Source of the DNA: an uncultured Lachnospiraceae bacterium
GTDB lineage: Bacteria; Bacillota; Clostridia; Lachnospirales; Lachnospiraceae
Direction of reading: 5' to 3'
Assembly: GCA_910585625.1 (NCBI GenBank)
Contig: CAJUFQ010000004.1
Span: 69,389 to 133,388, forward strand
DNA: 64,000 nucleotides
The notes beneath the pieces were generated by a model. That model was not told where the DNA came from. It made no database searches and was given only the letters and a program-made list of their open reading frames with translations. Shown in pieces: positions 62,606-64,000 of this stretch. Numbering within the stretch: position 1 is the stretch's first letter; each line of letters begins with the position of its first letter. The position numbers and the translations under genes are program-made.

Positions 62606-63325
62606 TCAGTCAAAATAATAAGAAAAATATACTTTTTTGAACTCAGACGTTTTATTCCTGGGAATATAAATCGTGCTTCCATTGTCCATAATAATCTCCT
62701 CCCGCTCCACCGAAACGATATGGTTCATGTTCAGGATATAAGACCGCCCGCATCTGCCAAACTGGCTGAATCCTTCGAGCATTTCCCAGAGGCTCCCGGC
62801 CGTCATTCGGACCTTGTACTTCTCCGCCAGAAGATATAGGACCTGGTAGTTTTTCTGGGACTCACAATATACAATGTCATTCGGCTGGATCTGCCGAATC
62901 CCACCGGCAACCTTTATGGCAATCTGACTTTCCTTTATCTTATAACTCTGCCCTATTGCAGAATCCAAGGCACGGAAAAAACGTTCCTGGTTCAAGGGCT
63001 TCACAAGATACTGTATGGCGTCTACCCTATAGGCGTCTAACGCGAAGTCCGTTGAGGTTGTCAGGAAAATAATCGGCATGTCATGCCCCAGTCTGCGCAT
63101 CTCCTTTGCCGCCTCAATTCCACTCATGCCGGACATGAAAATATCCAGCAGCAACAGGTCAGGCACATAATCCTCTTCTCTGACCCGCTCCAGCAACTCC
63201 TCCGCGCTGGCAAACCGCTCTACCTGATATACCAGCGTCTGCTTCACATCCCGGTACCGTATCAGAAAAGCTTCAATCCGGTCAAGCTCTTTTTCTTCGT
63301 CATCACACACTGCTATTATGTACAA
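62606..63325 (-). CDS. LytTR-family response regulator (AgrA-like)
   Basis: A 239-residue regulator. The receiver has CDDEEKE (7-13), the acceptor Asp in LLLDIFMSG (about 60), Thr in FLTTST, and Lys in LVKPLN. The LytTR DNA-binding domain follows at ~135-239 (DIVYCESQKNYQ, FGRCGRSYILNMNHI). It partners the AgrC-like kinase and probably controls the NRPS operon; LytTR proteins bind paired direct repeats, which I could not identify by eye. Confidence 0.9.
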   Translation of the reverse strand: MYIIAVCDDEEKELDRIEAFLIRYRDVKQTLVYQVERFASAEELLERVREEDYVPDLLLLDIFMSGMSGIEAAKEMRRLGHDMPIIFLTTSTDFALDAYRVDAIQYLVKPLNQERFFRALDSAIGQSYKIKESQIAIKVAGGIRQIQPNDIVYCESQKNYQVLYLLAEKYKVRMTAGSLWEMLEGFSQFGRCGRSYILNMNHIVSVEREEIIMDNGSTIYIPRNKTSEFKKVYFSYYFD

Positions 63326-63401
63326 TATCTCTCACTTCCCTTAGCTTGTATTCAGCGTACCATTTTCTGTCTTTGCCGTTATCATAATTGTTACCCGAAC
63401 T

Positions 63402-63430
63402 ATTATATAGAGTATGGGGTCAAAAATCAA
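63402..63430 (-). promoter_or_regulatory. Promoter of the LytTR regulator gene
   Basis: On the minus strand TTGATT (63425-63430), 17-bp spacer, TATAAT (63402-63407), 77 bp before the start codon. Confidence 0.7.
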
Positions 63431-63828
63431 CACCGTTATTTATTCCAATTTCAATGTTACTGAACCTGTTTTTCCGATACCGAAACCAAAATCTTTTCTT
63501 ATCTCCCGCATATCCGTTCTATCAGGTTCTTCGTTCTTTCATCGATTTTCTCCAGGTTCCATTTCTTGACAGGGAGAATTTCCATTGTCTTTCTTGAGCT
63601 TGGCTTACGACACCATTCTCAATATAACTTTTTATGGCATGGCTTTTACCAATCTATATGGAACGCTGTAAGCGCCTGTTTATGGGTATTTCCGGCGTTT
63701 CTTCTTTTCATCCCAACTCACGAAAAACCGTAAAATCCCCAAAAAACGGTGTCAAAAATGGTGTCCGTTTCTTGGATGTGTGTCAAATAATAAGGGATAA
63801 TAATTTGGCCGAATCCTAAAAAATGCGG
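63431..63828. other. Intergenic stretch without a recognised gene
   Basis: About 400 bp. Only short frames occur, without ribosome sites: a 61-codon plus-strand frame at 63634-63819 and a 28-codon minus-strand frame (MEILPVKKWNLEKIDERT...) near 63505-63590. Both could be gene remnants. No repeat, RNA or promoter was found besides those listed. Confidence 0.4.
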
Positions 63829-63857
63829 TTGATTTTCAGATACAGAAATGTTATATT
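63829..63857 (+). promoter_or_regulatory. Promoter of the antisense antitoxin RNA
   Basis: TTGATT (63829-63834), 17-bp spacer, TATATT (63852-63857). Transcription would start near 63864 and run into the convergent toxin gene's end. Confidence 0.6.
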
Positions 63858-63863
63858 ATAGAA

Positions 63864-63955
63864 AAGGAGCAGCCGCCCACAAGCGTGGTTAGCCTCTCAA
63901 ATAAGCCTAAAGCCTACCTGAACCGCCAAGTACAAGGTAGGCTTGTTTATTTTCG
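63864..63955 (+). ncRNA. Type I antitoxin RNA (predicted)
   Basis: A short RNA of about 90 nt between the promoter at 63829 and a terminator: the 10-bp stem AAGCCTACCT (63910-63919) with AGGTAGGCTT (63935-63944), then TGTTTATTTT. It overlaps the 3' end of the toxin message, and the stem is shared by both strands, as in Fst/RNAI-RNAII loci. Confidence 0.55.
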
Positions 63956-64000
63956 CCTGTTGTTCCTATTATCCAAATAGGCAAGCAATGCAATCAGGAA
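63947..64000 (-). CDS. C-terminus of small hydrophobic type I toxin, truncated
   Basis: The minus strand from the window edge reads FLIALLAYLDNRNNRRK and a TAA stop at 63947-63949. A hydrophobic helix followed by a polar, basic tail is the signature of Fst or holin-like membrane toxins. The 5' part is outside the window. Its message would end at the stem 63910-63944. Confidence 0.6.
   Translation of the reverse strand, partial: FLIALLAYLDNRNNRRK

Noticed and set aside
63634..63819. 61-codon frame that might be an integrase remnant
   Set aside because: No recombinase motif, no ribosome site and no recognisable fold. The resemblance was too weak to call.

Overview
The window reads as a chromosomal segment of a gut-type Clostridia, most likely Lachnospiraceae. 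The grounds are moderate GC, strong AGGAGG-type ribosome sites, Lachnospiraceae-type families (zinc-dependent phospholipase C, Mbeg1-like lipase, CotH/Ig surface proteins, rubrerythrin), a Clostridium-type Cys-rich peptide maturation cluster, and a reductase-terminated NRPS of the kind known from gut Clostridia. No rRNA or tRNA was seen. Both ends are cut inside genes.

Layout. 1-2.1 kb: 3' part of a secreted Fn3 protein. 2.4-9 kb, minus strand: a SNF2 helicase, a SIR2/HSP90-type ATPase fusion (a candidate defence pair), and a broken gene. 9.2-16.6 kb: zinc phospholipase C, a D-2-hydroxyacid dehydrogenase, sbcD-sbcC joined by a tandem duplication that creates two 14-codon linker ORFs, a patatin, and an XRE regulator. 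16.7-24.9 kb, plus strand: a RiPP operon with a BlaI-type regulator, ABC exporter, S8 protease, a 58-residue Cys-rich precursor, an adenylate-forming enzyme, a radical SAM maturase (CcpM type), a TIGR04066-type protein and an acyl-carrier-related protein. 25.2-44.4 kb: a large CotH/Ig surface protein with a MITE-like element upstream, an unknown 923-residue zinc-ribbon protein, a GH42 beta-galactosidase, housekeeping and stress genes, and an OmpR-type two-component system with a secreted partner.

44.5-63.3 kb, minus strand: an almost gap-free run of nine genes. From 5' to 3' these are a LytTR regulator and an AgrC-type kinase, a 2977-residue NRPS (A-T-C-A-T-C-A-T-R), a MATE transporter fused to an RsbW-like ATPase, a STAS protein, a second MATE-ATPase fusion whose ATPase looks inactive, a GH3 acyl-adenylating enzyme, a SpoIIE/RsbU-like PP2C phosphatase with an extracellular sensor, and a free RsbW-like kinase. 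All parts of a SpoIIA/Rsb partner switch are there, but no sigma factor is. The arrangement suggests phosphorylation-controlled export or maturation of a peptide aldehyde, and it is the strongest candidate here for an undescribed system.

Other unusual structure: a three-copy RNA-like repeat (2.1, 10.2 and 25.0 kb), always between convergent genes and in the same orientation, with compensatory base changes; and, at the right edge, a type I toxin-antitoxin locus (toxin C-terminus plus convergent antisense RNA).
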